Source: Carex sylvatica
Taxonomy: Eukaryota > Streptophyta > Magnoliopsida > Poales > Cyperaceae
Length of the DNA: 64,000 nucleotides
Direction of reading: 5' to 3'
Assembly: GCA_964058845.1 (NCBI GenBank)
Contig: CAXKVR010000187.1
Location: forward strand, 1 to 64,000
The translations under genes and the position numbers were made by a program. Of the stretch, positions 12,035-23,100 are shown in pieces. Below the pieces are notes generated by a model. The model was given only the letters and a program-made list of their open reading frames with translations, ran no database searches and was not told the DNA's origin. How positions within the stretch are numbered: the stretch's first letter is position 1; each line of letters begins with the position of its first letter.

Positions 12035-12215
12035 ATAATTTAAAAAACAGAAATTAAAAAACATAATTTAAAAAACAGAAATTAAAAAACAGAAATTAAA
12101 AAACAGAAATTAAAAAACAGAATTAAAAAACAGAATTAAAAAAATAGAATTTAAAAAACAGAAATTAAAAAACAGAAATTAAAAAACAGAATTTAAAAAA
12201 CAGAAATTAAAAACA
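12035..12215. repeat. Short tandem repeat, AAAAAACAGAAATT unit
   Basis: About 12 imperfect copies of a 13-15-bp unit (A-run + CAGAA(A)TT). It abuts the left part of the 105-bp array. Confidence 0.85.
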
Positions 12216-12224
12216 AATATAATC

Positions 12225-14640
12225 ACTTCACATATTCAAATCTATAAAACAAATCTATTTTAAAAAACCTATTAAAAATAAATCCGAATTTTGAAAAATA
12301 AATCTAACCTATTCAAAACAAATATAATCACTTCACATATTCAAATCTATAAAACTAACCTATTTTAAAAAACCTATTAAAAATAGGGAAAATTTCCAAC
12401 GTATCCATCTAAAATTTTAAAATAGCCAATATCCCCATTAAAACATCATAATATCCAATATCCCCATAAAATGTTAACATTCTTTCTTCTATCCCCATTT
12501 TATTATTTTACCTTTTATTTAATTATCTTAAAAATTATAATGACCAATGTGCCCTTATAAATTTGAATGGAGATGTCCTGTTTCTTCCTTTCCTATCCTC
12601 ACGCCCAATATTCCTGTTGAAGGAGATTGAACGGAATTTTTTTTGCTCCAAGTTCCATCCATTGTGTGTGTGCCTCCCTAGGAGAAACTCAAAAAGTTTG
12701 AATCTGAAGCAATTCAAGTTGAATTTCGTTTGAACTAATCAAAAGTTCTCCTCTCTAAGCCTCCTCATCTTTATTCTTCAAGTTTCATGATTTTTTATCC
12801 CATTTTGAACTCATCAAAGGTAGTGAAATAGATTCCCTTCCAATGGTAAAGAGAAACATCATATCACTTCCCTATAACCAATAAACTATAATTTAGGAAG
12901 AACGCTTCTTTGTCAGATTAATGGATTCCTGGGTTTCTTCCCTGGCAGCCTTGATTATGCCGACTCTTCGCATAATATCGTAATTGAGCATCAAAGTGAT
13001 CATTTTCCCTAATATTTTATATGGGGCAAGTCCCCCTCCTTTATGAATTGATGATGTAAATTCTTTCAGGTCTTCAGATTGAAACTGTTATCTTTGATGT
13101 AGCCCCAAATATTCAAACTGAAACCCCACATCATTTGTACCAGTATTCTGATAAATCAAAATATTTGCTAGTAAAATCATGTTTTTAGTTTTGAGCATCG
13201 TTAATTCCTTTAAAATCTATGATTTCCTATTAGCTGGTGAAATCTATTATTTCCTTAAAAATTATTTGAACTGTAAATAAGGTCCAAAATATCAAGAATT
13301 ACCCCTTTTTAATAAATGAACATCACTACTTTTTCATTAAAATAGATAAATTAACAACATTATAATTTTTATAAAATCAGCAAGACAGCAAGACAACAAG
13401 CTCAGATTTTTATCAGAATTTCCAAACTGGTTTTGTTAATTTGCATAAAAACCAGCCAAAAATAATATAATTGCAAAATCAGTCTTACAAATCATACATC
13501 ACATTATGTAGTTGTAAAATAAAAAGTAAGAACCATAAATGGAGTTTCATTCACAAATCAGTCATACAAATAATATAGAAAACATTACATCAATTGTAAC
13601 AAGTCCTTGTAAAAATATAAATATAAATATTCTAGGACTATCTTCAGTGAAGGAAGCCTTGATGGCGGGGAACCTAGAGTTTTATGAGTTTTGCTGAGGG
13701 GGGCACACATAAGGGAGGGAACCTAGAGCAAAAATATTTTTCTGTTCAATCTCCTTCAACAGAAATATTGGACGTAAGGATAGGGAAGAAAGAAACATGA
13801 CATTTCCATTCAAATTTATAAGGACACATTGGTCATTATTATTTTTAAAATAATTAAATAAAAAGTAAAATAATAAAATGGGGATAGAAGAAAGAATGTT
13901 ACTTTTTTATGGGGATATTGGATATTATGGTGTTTTGATGGGGAAAATTGGCTATTTCAAAATTTTGAATGGGTACACTAGAAATTTTCCCTTAAAAATA
14001 AATCCGAATTTTGAAAAATAAATCTAACCTATTCAAAACAAATATAATCACTTCACATATTCAAATCTATAAAACTAACATATTTTAAAAAACCTATTAA
14101 AAATAAATCCGAATTTTGAAAAATAAATCTAACCTATTCAAAACAAATATAATCACTTCACATATTCAAATCTATAAAACTAACATATTTTAAAAAACCT
14201 ATTAAAAATAAATCCGAATTTTGAAAAATAAATCTAACCTATTCAAAACAAATATAATCACTTCACATATTCAAATCTATAAAACTAACCTATTTTAAAA
14301 AACCTATTAAAAATAAATCCGAATTTTGAAAAATAAATCTAACCTATTTTAAAAAACCTATTAAAAATAAATTCGAATTTTGAAAAATAAATCTAACATA
14401 TTCAAAACAAATATAATCACTTCACATATTCAAATCTATAAAATTAATCTATTTTAAAAAACCTATTAAAAATAAATCCGAATTTTGAAAAATAAATCTA
14501 ACCTATTCAAAACAAATCTAATTATTTCACATATTCAAAAAAATAAAACTAACCAATTTTTTCCACATATTAAAAATAAATCTAACAATTTGAAAAATAA
14601 AATCTAATATATTCAAAACAAATATAATTACTTGACATAT
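12225..14640. repeat. 105-bp tandem array, interrupted by a MULE
   Basis: Units begin TTAAAAATAAATCCGAATTT at 13992, 14097, 14202, 14307, a shortened unit to 14361, and 14466, giving a period of 105 bp. Decayed units reach about 14640. One to two units lie on the left at 12225-12385. The MULE at 12386-13991 sits exactly on a TTAAAAATA of one unit, so the array predates that insertion. Confidence 0.9.
12386..13991. mobile_element. Non-autonomous MULE (1,606 bp), about 310-bp TIRs, TSD TTAAAAATA
   Basis: Both ends are GGGAAAATTTC..., extending as inverted repeats for about 310 bp (12386-~12697 and ~13680-13991). A perfect 9-bp duplication TTAAAAATA (12377-12385, 13992-14000) flanks it. The long TIR starting GGGAAAATTT and the 9-bp duplication are the signature of plant Mutator-like elements. 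There is no transposase. The central about 980 bp has no clear gene. A minus-strand stretch at about 12900-13010 reads MRRVGIIKAAREETQESI-like and may be a captured exon, which I cannot name. Confidence 0.93.
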
Positions 14641-14979
14641 GCAAATCTAACATAAACTAAATAAATCTAACATATTCAATAAATCTAACATATTCAATAA
14701 ATCTAACAAATCTAATTACTTAATAAATTTAACAAACCTAACAAATGACAAATCTAATTACTTAATATTCAATAAATCTAGTATAAACTAAATGTACTCT
14801 ACAAAAATAAATTAATCTAAAATGAAATAAATGTTACCTTTAAATCTAACGAAAAAATTTTGCGGGAGGTGCCGAACTTCGTAATTTCGATACCTTCGTA
14901 ATTCCGTTTGTAGATTTGTATAATGAATTAAATTTACAACTATATTTTTTTTAAACAATAAATTAAAAAATTGTGAATA

Positions 14980-15455
14980 ATTAAATTTGAGAATTGAGAT
15001 TGAGAGAATGAGAGATGAGAGATGAGAGAATGAGAGTGTGAATTTTTTGAGAGGAAGATGGGGTATTTAAAGAAAATATTGGGAGGGAATAAAATTTGAA
15101 AAAAAACAAATTGGAAAAAAGAAATTGAAAAAAAAAAAAAACCGACAGGATGGTGGGTCCGGCCAGTCGGGTTTGATTAGACCGGTCCGGGCCCGGTTGA
15201 ACCGGCGGCAAATTCAAAATTTCAAAAAAATTTAAATTTTTAATGGGTCGGGTACGGGTACGGGTCGGGTCGGGCGGGTATGGGCGTAATTCGGACCGGG
15301 TTTGCCCGGATATTGAACCAAATAATCGTACCCTACCCATTTTATGCCCGTACCCGTTTACTTGACCTATACCCGGGCTCAGGCATGAGTACCCCGGGTA
15401 CCGGGCACGGGCGAGTCGGGTACGGGCCGCCCGACCCGGGTTTTTGCAACCCTCT
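14980..15455 (-). mobile_element. hAT-like element end with GGGTCGGGTACGGG subterminal repeats
   Basis: Read leftward from 15455 the end is TAGAGGGTTGCAAAAACCCG, followed by many GGGTCGGGTA/TACCCG motifs and a CGGCGGCAAATTC block. The complete element at 29853-30353 shares this block and the same TAGNGGNNTGC end. Further left a pyrimidine-rich minus-strand leader follows (about 15060-14985). The opposite end is not identifiable, so this is one end of a truncated or interrupted element. Confidence 0.65.
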
Positions 15456-15792
15456 ACTCTGAGATATCTCAACTTTGGAATCGGTGTAGGTTCGATGCCC
15501 ATCGGACCTAGTTTGATTTCGATGGGCAGATCCACCGTAGATTCTGATCAAGTACTGATTAAAGAATCGGATAACTTAACAGATATTTTTAAAACGGATT
15601 TGATTTATTCTGTGTTAGCAAACCCGTTAATCATAAAAAAAAATATTGCTTCCTCTCTCTCTCGCTCTGTCCCAATTCTCGCACAGGCGATCGCATAGGC
15701 GACGAAGCCACGAAGGCCCCCCCTCTCTCTCTCTTTTCAAACTCCCGCACAGCGTCGCCTCCATCGGTTCTTTTCCTCTTTCCCACACCGCC

Positions 15793-15867
15793 TCGACTTA
15801 GTTTGGTTCTTCACGCGTCGACTTAGTTTGGTTCTTCACACGTCGACTTAGTTTGGTTCTTCGCGAG
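15793..15867. repeat. 25-bp tandem repeat, three copies
   Basis: CGACTTAGTTTGGTTCTTC plus six variable bases occurs three times in a row inside the Pack-MULE, in what looks like a captured leader or first exon. A coding-like stretch (RELQEEVAAVAERATQ) follows at about 15880-15950 and ends at a GTAAGG donor. Confidence 0.85.
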
Positions 15868-16749
15868 TGTCTGACAGTGCGAGAGCTTCAAGAGGAGGTG
15901 GCAGCGGTGGCGGAGCGTGCGACTCAGGCTTCCGGGTCTCAACTCAGGTAAGGTCTCTCTCTCACATGTGAAATTGATCATCTTAGTGACCTATTTTGTG
16001 CAAAAAATATTATCATAAAACACTATCCACAGATATGATTCTTTAGTGACCTAAGACTATCCAGAGCTTCTATTATCATAAAATTGTATCCACAAACTTG
16101 GTGGACCTAGTTATATATAGTAAAATACGATTCTTTAGTGCACGAAATATCTATCCATAAACATCTCTCACATGTGAAAATGATCGTCTCAGTGACCTAT
16201 TATGTGCAAAAAATCTACAAAGAGGTTGCCAAATGAAAACCTTGGTGGACATATCTCATATATCCACAAACATCTGGATTAACAGTATGCACTGTTTTCT
16301 CAACCCAACTTCTTAATGCAATGCATACTCTTAGCACTACAAACTCCAGTCTTCTAGATTCCCAAATGCTTGCTACACCATCTAGTTTGGCTGGTATGAT
16401 AAATACTTTTGTTTTTTTTTTTCACAAAACTAGTCGATTTCAATTTGGTTATAATTCAAGAGTCAATAATTTAAATTTCAAGTTTCAGTTTCAGCTCAAA
16501 AATTAACTCCTCATTGGGCGTCACCTCAAAATTCAATGGGATCTGAGTCGTCGTCTCAACTACTTGAGAGCCGTATGGCACTTCTTAAATTTGGTGTGGC
16601 TAATCGCTCTGGGTAAGTTGCTAACTGATCATATCAGATCTTTGTGTACTAGCTAAAGAGTTCCTAAGATTCTGGTTCTGTACCAGTAATAGTGCTCTTT
16701 TTTGTGTCTTTTTTTTATTTATGTTTGTTATTTTAATAATTAATGGCAG

Positions 16750-16965
16750 GCATTTGGTCAATATGGGATGATCTGTGTAAAAGATGTGGTGCATGAGATT
16801 GCAAACGTGGGCCCACATTTCAGAGAGGCAAATTTTGTCTTGCGGCCTTTCAAGTTGAAATACCCCGAGAAGTTGTTGTCCGTCTCAATAAGACACTTCA
16901 AAGTCAGGAGTGACATTGGAAACTGTGAAGACCATATCAATGAGCTAATTTCTAAGTTTAATTAA
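16750..16965 (+). pseudogene. Captured terminal exon of 60S ribosomal protein L7
   Basis: A CAG acceptor (16747-16749) is followed by 71 codons and TAA. The translation AFGQYGMICVKDVVHEI..VGPHFREAN..RPFKLKYPE ending DHINELISKFN matches the C-terminal part of eukaryotic uL30/RPL7, which binds 5S/28S rRNA in the large subunit. The exon is open, but key residues have drifted: the usual GGDxGNRED reads RSDIGNCED. Upstream L7 exons are absent. The retained splice acceptor shows capture from genomic DNA, not from mRNA. Expression is unknown; a fusion with the exon-like segments upstream is possible. Confidence 0.88.
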
Positions 16966-18901
16966 AATTTTATAGGTCATTTTTTTTTATCCTTTTGGCT
17001 GATGTAAAATGTATTGTGCACTGGTGGCTTTCAGTTTATTGACAGTTAAAGTTCTCTTTGTTGCTACAAGGTGAAATTATGGAAGCATTGTCAATTTATG
17101 AATGAAAATTTTAGGGCCGCGATGTATCATTTTTGTGCCTAAGAAATTGCTGTGTTAACTTATATTTTAATGGGATCTGGAAACCCTATTGTTTTGCTAC
17201 AAATTATTTTTGTTTTCTACTTTTTTGTACTTTTTTTTATTAATTAGGGGTTAAGGTTCCATGCAATGATTAAGATGAATTAATGGGGCATATGAGGCTG
17301 CTGCTACAGCTACCAGAGTACTAGACAGACATTGCTGTTTTTTTTTTTTTTTTTTGGTATTTTGAAGGAATCTTGAATTAATGATCTGGGACATCTATTT
17401 TTGTGTATTATTAAATTATATAGTAATAAGAGCTAGACATTGTGGCAAATGAAAAAAATTAAAATGAATTGAGAGGTTCCAATAAGTATAGAGTGGCGGT
17501 TCATACAGAGGTTATGCAAATCTGAAAATTACCAAGGAGTTTCCCAAGTCTCAAGTGCGCATCACTCTTTTTACCTTCACAACAATATAGATTCCAAAAA
17601 AAATGTAACTTATATTAGTATAACACATAATTTCTGAAATAATACATAACATGAAGATAAATGAAGATAAGACATGAAAAATAACATGAACTTTGAAATA
17701 ACACTAGGTATAACAAAATATCATACAATTAGCACAATTATTTTCCACCACCGAATCTGTCATCAACTGAACAATTGCACATATTATGTTGATTTCACCT
17801 TCTTCTTTTTTTAGAAACAAACATAGGCTGCCAAGTTTACATTCTACAAAAATTAAAAACCACGGTAAATAACGGCTATTACTACTTCCTATAATTAAAA
17901 CCCGCTAGCCCGTTAGCATTCGACACATGCATCCACAACTTCTTAGAGAAATTACTTTGCATCCTTCCATCCATCTAGGAGTCGTTCCATACTTGAATAA
18001 CCGAGTTACTCCTTAGCGGTTTGGTACTGATCTCCGTACCAGAATAACAATAGCTTTCTGAAAATAAGTCTAATCAAATCACATAAACATACAACACATG
18101 CTATTTCATTAGAGAAAAATAAATTATGACATGAGCTTTCTCATGCTTTTATTTTTCCAAGACAATTAGTATTTTTAAGTACAAAATAGAGGTCATAAAT
18201 CACATTCAAAATGCAGAGAAGCACTTGTGTGTTGTACAAAATTAACATATCAACCATATTACCTCTAACAAAATTTGATTAAGGAATATTTTTGTGTCAG
18301 TCTGAACATCTAAGTCATATTTCTCATTCGTTGTCAGAGAAGCACTGAGCTACATTTGATAAAAAATAAAGTGAAAATATAGTGTTATAATTTTTATCAC
18401 CACTTTAATAATAAATAAAATTATAATCCACAGTTTTTGATAAAAAATTATATATGAACTTCCATTTCTAGTATCAAAATTGAGGGACTAAAATTGCTCC
18501 TCTTTTGCTGAGTTCAAATAGGTGCCGTGAGCAAGTGTTCACAGTGAAGCATCACAAATGAGTATTGTAATTACAATTTTCACAGTTTCAAAGCTGGGAC
18601 CTTACAGGCTGGGACCAAAAGAGGAGTTCAATTCAAGCACTCACAATCAAGCATTGCAAAAAAAAAGAAAAAAAAAATAGAAACAATGAAGTTTATACAA
18701 GTACCAAAATTGCTTCAAATGTGTACTGTGAGCACCAACCGACAAAGTTGGGACCGACGACAACCTTCTCCGACCTTTCCTCTTGTCCAAGGTAGCATGT
18801 GTCCTCTCCAACCTATCTCGTCCAGCAATTAATGCTTACCCCAAATCGATTGTCGCTCTCTCACTGTCAGTCACTCACGAAGAGGGAGAGGAGGCCACGC
18901 G

Positions 18902-19071
18902 CCCACGCCTGCGTGAGAATTAGGAAAGAGCGCAGGAGAGAGACGAGGTGAGGAATTTGGGATTGTGATTTTTCAGTGGTTATGCACCCACGCCTGCGTG
19001 AGAATTAGGAAAGAGCGCGAGAGAGACGAGGCGAGGAATTTGAGATTCTGATTTTTTTAGTGGTTAACGGG
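18902..19071. repeat. 85-bp tandem duplication next to the right TIR of the Pack-MULE
   Basis: CCCACGCCTGCGTGAGAATT begins at 18902 and again at 18987. Both units continue through GGAAAGAGCGC...GAGGAATTTG. The second unit abuts the right TIR. Confidence 0.85.
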
Positions 19072-19226
19072 TTTATGAATCAAATAAAATCAAACCCGTT
19101 TTAGATTTAATAAATCAAGTTTTCACACCGTTAGATCTGCCTATCAATTACTTTACGGTAGATGCTGCCCATCGAAACCAAACTAGGTCCGATGGGCATC
19201 GAACCTACTCCCATTCCCTCAACTTT

Positions 19227-20176
19227 TGCGTGACCGACGTGTACGGTGAAATAGCGCAGTAGCCCGTATTGTTTGATTTTTAAGATTTTTGCAGACCGTG
19301 TTTAACGGTTAAGATTTTCCATAAAAACTTCAAAGTTTGATATATCTCAGAGGATGCGAATTCCAATTAATCGGGCTTTAGTGGTATTTTGGGAAAACCA
19401 AATTTGAAGAAAAAAATATATATGGGCTTTGGTGATCTTAATTACTGGGCTGCTAAAACCGTGGTTGGAATAGGAACTAAATCTGTTGTTATATCTTGGA
19501 AATAACAGGAACTGTTATTCAGATCTGAACTGCTGATTCTTGTTGAGATTCGCGCATGAAATTTTTTGTTACGATTTGTGAATGAAAAATTTTAAACGAT
19601 TCAGATCGAAATAACAGGTTCCAGTTGTTCCCAAGAAATAACAACACGTTTATTTCCATTGGAATATCGGCATGGTTGACAGGTTGAGAAATAATTTGTT
19701 TTTGGACTCCGTGTGTTGACTGAAACGTAGGGGGTGAAAATGGATTCTGATTACTCAATTCGAATCCGTTATGTATCCGGCTCAGATCTGAATCTATATT
19801 TAACGGAGCGAATAATTACCGAATTCGGATATTTACTGATGGCAAAGAGACCGGATTCGAATTTGAATAATTTTTCAGAAAACCAAACGGGTTGAATTTG
19901 GATAATTTTCCTAAAGACCAACCGGATTCAAATTCGGATAATTTTCCGAAATGCCAACCTGTCCATCATTGAGTTTAGCCCATATTTGTTTGACACATGA
20001 TATTTATCTTTTATCTCATTAATTAAGGTCTTTTTTATTCAATTAATTTATTATGGTTAGATTTAAAAAATAGCTTTCCAAACTGATCAGTATCTTTGTT
20101 CTTCGTGACTTCACCTTCCATTTCAAAATTTTATTTTTGATAATAAATAAAGATCTGATTCTTGTTTGCTTTATTC
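19227..20176. other. Intergenic, with a GGATTCGGATA-rich repeat remnant
   Basis: No gene is seen. At about 19730-19970 GGATTC/GAATTCGGATA motifs recur after TAGGGGGTGAAAATGG. This resembles hAT subterminal repeats, but I could not find a matching opposite end or duplication. Confidence 0.35.
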
Positions 20177-20184
20177 ATAGAAGG

Positions 20185-23100
20185 TAGGCCTGCTAATTGG
20201 ACAGATTTGTCCATGGACAAACGGGCCGGACAAATGCTGAACAAACTTTGGACGGGCTGTAATACGAATGGTTTCAAATATTAGTTCTGGTTCAATTGAA
20301 ATTGAGAAATACGGACCGGTCACGGACCGATTAAAACAATTACCAAACTTTGTTCAGTTCATGAAATTATGAGCAGTCCGTAAATGAGCCCGTTTGAGCA
20401 ACCATTTGAGAGCCCGTTTGAGCAATCCATCGATCCGACGATCTCTCTCTCACATTCTCTTCTCTCTCAGAGAAAACAGCGCCGCCTCGACCTCTTCTCA
20501 GACTCTCTCTCAGACTCCATGGTGTCGCCTCTTCTCCATCGCACCGCATGCCTCGCCTCTTCTCCTTGATTGTTTCCTCTTCGACCGCTTCTTCTACCAG
20601 GTTGGTTACACTCAATTTCCCTCAATCAGTGCTCTTCTCTTCTCGTCTCGTCTCTATCTTTTCTGTGGCCTGACGATGCTCAAATAGAGAATTTTCATTA
20701 CTCACTGTTAGTCGTATTAGTCAAATTGAGAACTATTACTCAAATCCGAACTATTTTTTTAATAATTCGAAAAGTTGGTTAATTGAAATTTATGGTGTTC
20801 AAATTGAGAATTTGATTGAAAGATGGGGTCAACCTTAAAGCAAATATCATGGTATACATATTACAGATTGAGATAATGCCATAATGGTCATCTTGTTTGT
20901 TAAGTGCTCCTTTCAATGGAATTTTGCTATGGGAATAAAATTAGTAAAAGAAAGAATGGAAAATTATGGAGTAGGTTATCCAACAAAAAATTAAGAATAT
21001 CTTCTAGGTTAGATTGAACTAGTTTATGTTTGCAAAAAAAATAATAATAATATTAGTAAGTGACAGAGAGAGGTTAATTGTTTGTCTAATTTTCTTTTGA
21101 CACAAACTTTGACTGTGCATCAGTTAACCAATGGTGAAGGGAACTCCATCCAAATCATGACTCGATTATTGATGACAATATATTTTTTCTATTTTATTTT
21201 TTTAGCTTAGACATATAGATTTTGAGTTTACTGTTACTGGTTTTGGTAATTTCAGGTGAGGGGAAGCATTTGTAATCCAGGGATCAAAGCTTGTAACTAT
21301 TCTTAGTAAAGAAACTGGTGGTGTTATCTTCTCGTCTGGAGTCAGTACAAAACCTCTCATTTCTTTTGGTATGATTCTCTTTCAATTTGTTTTTTAATTA
21401 AGTTGCATCTTTTTTGTTTTGCTAATTTTTCTAAACTTTGTTTTTTTATGCTGATTTTATGCAAGATGTGAATCATTATATGAATTGGGTTTTGTTTCTT
21501 TAGATTTAGCTATTGTGGATTTATTTGAGAATTGAGGCCATCATTTCTGGTAAGGTTCCATAGCTGTCAGATATGGCACCTCAAGTAACTACTATTTTGC
21601 TTGATCAAACCAGCAAAGTACTAAAATGCTTCTTCACACTCTGTTCATATAATTGTTTGTATAATACAACTATAATTTGATTCTAGCATTTAGAGAATGG
21701 AAGTTTGCTTTGCCATTCCACTTGTCCTTGTAATTAAACAAAGCTTACTTCAAGGGTTATCTACTGGTTTTAAAAGGTCCTTTTTTGTTTTCAAAATTTG
21801 AGATAGCATAGGGGGTTCATTGAAATTATGTTATTTATTTCTAAATGTGGGCTGGTATATATGTTCCTTTTCTTTCACCTCATCTTATTTCAATTTTACA
21901 TGTAGCTGTCAAATTTTGTTGATACTAAGAGCTGTCTATGAACAATTTTACATCTTACCTATTTTTAAGTTATTGTGCTTAATTGGGGTTTCTCTTTTCC
22001 TAAACAAAGGTTGAGAAGCATGGTTTGATCATAGAATTCACTTTCTCCATTGAAGAATTCTCTCAAGTCTCAAAAACAAGGTATACATTGTCTCATCTAC
22101 TTGCTTTATTTCCTTATTTTTATTGAATTTGAAATATATTTCCACATTGATGCAATTAACTAAGTTTGCTGTCAGAGCCTTAGAGATAGGGTATGGCTAG
22201 AAATGCATGAAATAACCCCTTTTGACAGATCAATTTGGATAAACTGATCTGAAGACCAAACCAAATATATGTTTAAACAGTTAAATAAAGCACAGAAAAA
22301 AAATGGTTTAGAGTCAAATTTTTCATCATTTGGATTTTTCTACTATTTTCTTGGCAATTTCAAAGTTTGACTTCTGAAAATCTGAAAATACTGTGCAAAT
22401 GACAGTTCTGTCCCTTCTTACCTTCTTCTTTCTTGTTAGACCTTCATATCAGACTTATTTCAAGCTAATTAGTTTAGTGTTTAATTTTTTAATTACTTGT
22501 ATAGGTATGTCACAATTCCTGAAAAGTATTGGTGCCGAGTCCGAGAGCGGATCGACAAGCATATCACGAAAAAGATCACAAGTGTGGTTACATTTTGTTG
22601 AAGTAGACGAAGAAGAAGGAGTTAAATGGGCCAAATGTAAGCACTGTTCCATGAAATTTGTTACTGGTAACAATAAAGGAATAAATCACTTGTGTCGATA
22701 TATCAAAAAGGGATGCAAAGAAATTGATGAAGAATAAAAGGAGAGGTTTAGATTGGACAAAGACGATGATGTATTTGGACCCAGTTATAGTTTTAATCTC
22801 GAATTGACTCGAAATTTGATGACTTTGCTTTTCATTGATGCAGAGATCCCATTTAATGCTATTGAAAGTCGGTTTTGGGAACAGGCTATGAGGTCTTTGA
22901 GACTGGAATACAGATCCATTGGGCGATAAACGTTGAGAAATAATTGTGTGAGAGTATTTCAGACGGGAAGGGAGTTAGCATTGCAGGAGTTTGAAGGATT
23001 AAAATCCTGTGTTTATTTCACGAGTGATATATGGACGTCGAGCGTGCATCTGGGTTATATGTGCCTAACGCATTACATAGATAAGGATTTTAATTTTCAA

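Larger units (their letters stand above)
15477..19217. mobile_element. Pack-MULE (3,741 bp) with captured L7 exon, TSD CTCAACTTT
   Basis: Ends GGAATCGGTGTAGGTTCG / GGAATGGGAGTAGGTTCG are inverted for about 150 bp with indels (15477-~15640 against ~19060-19217). They are flanked by a perfect 9-bp duplication CTCAACTTT (15468-15476, 19218-19226). No transposase is present. The interior holds a pyrimidine-rich leader, exon-like segments ending at GT donors (about 15950 and 16615) and a ribosomal protein L7 terminal exon. TIRs, 9-bp duplication and host gene fragments define a Pack-MULE. Confidence 0.93.

Noticed and set aside
14981..15535. 184-codon minus-strand ORF over the GGGTCGGG region
   Set aside because: Composition reflects the hAT subterminal repeats, and it crosses the element boundary at 15455 and the Pack-MULE end.
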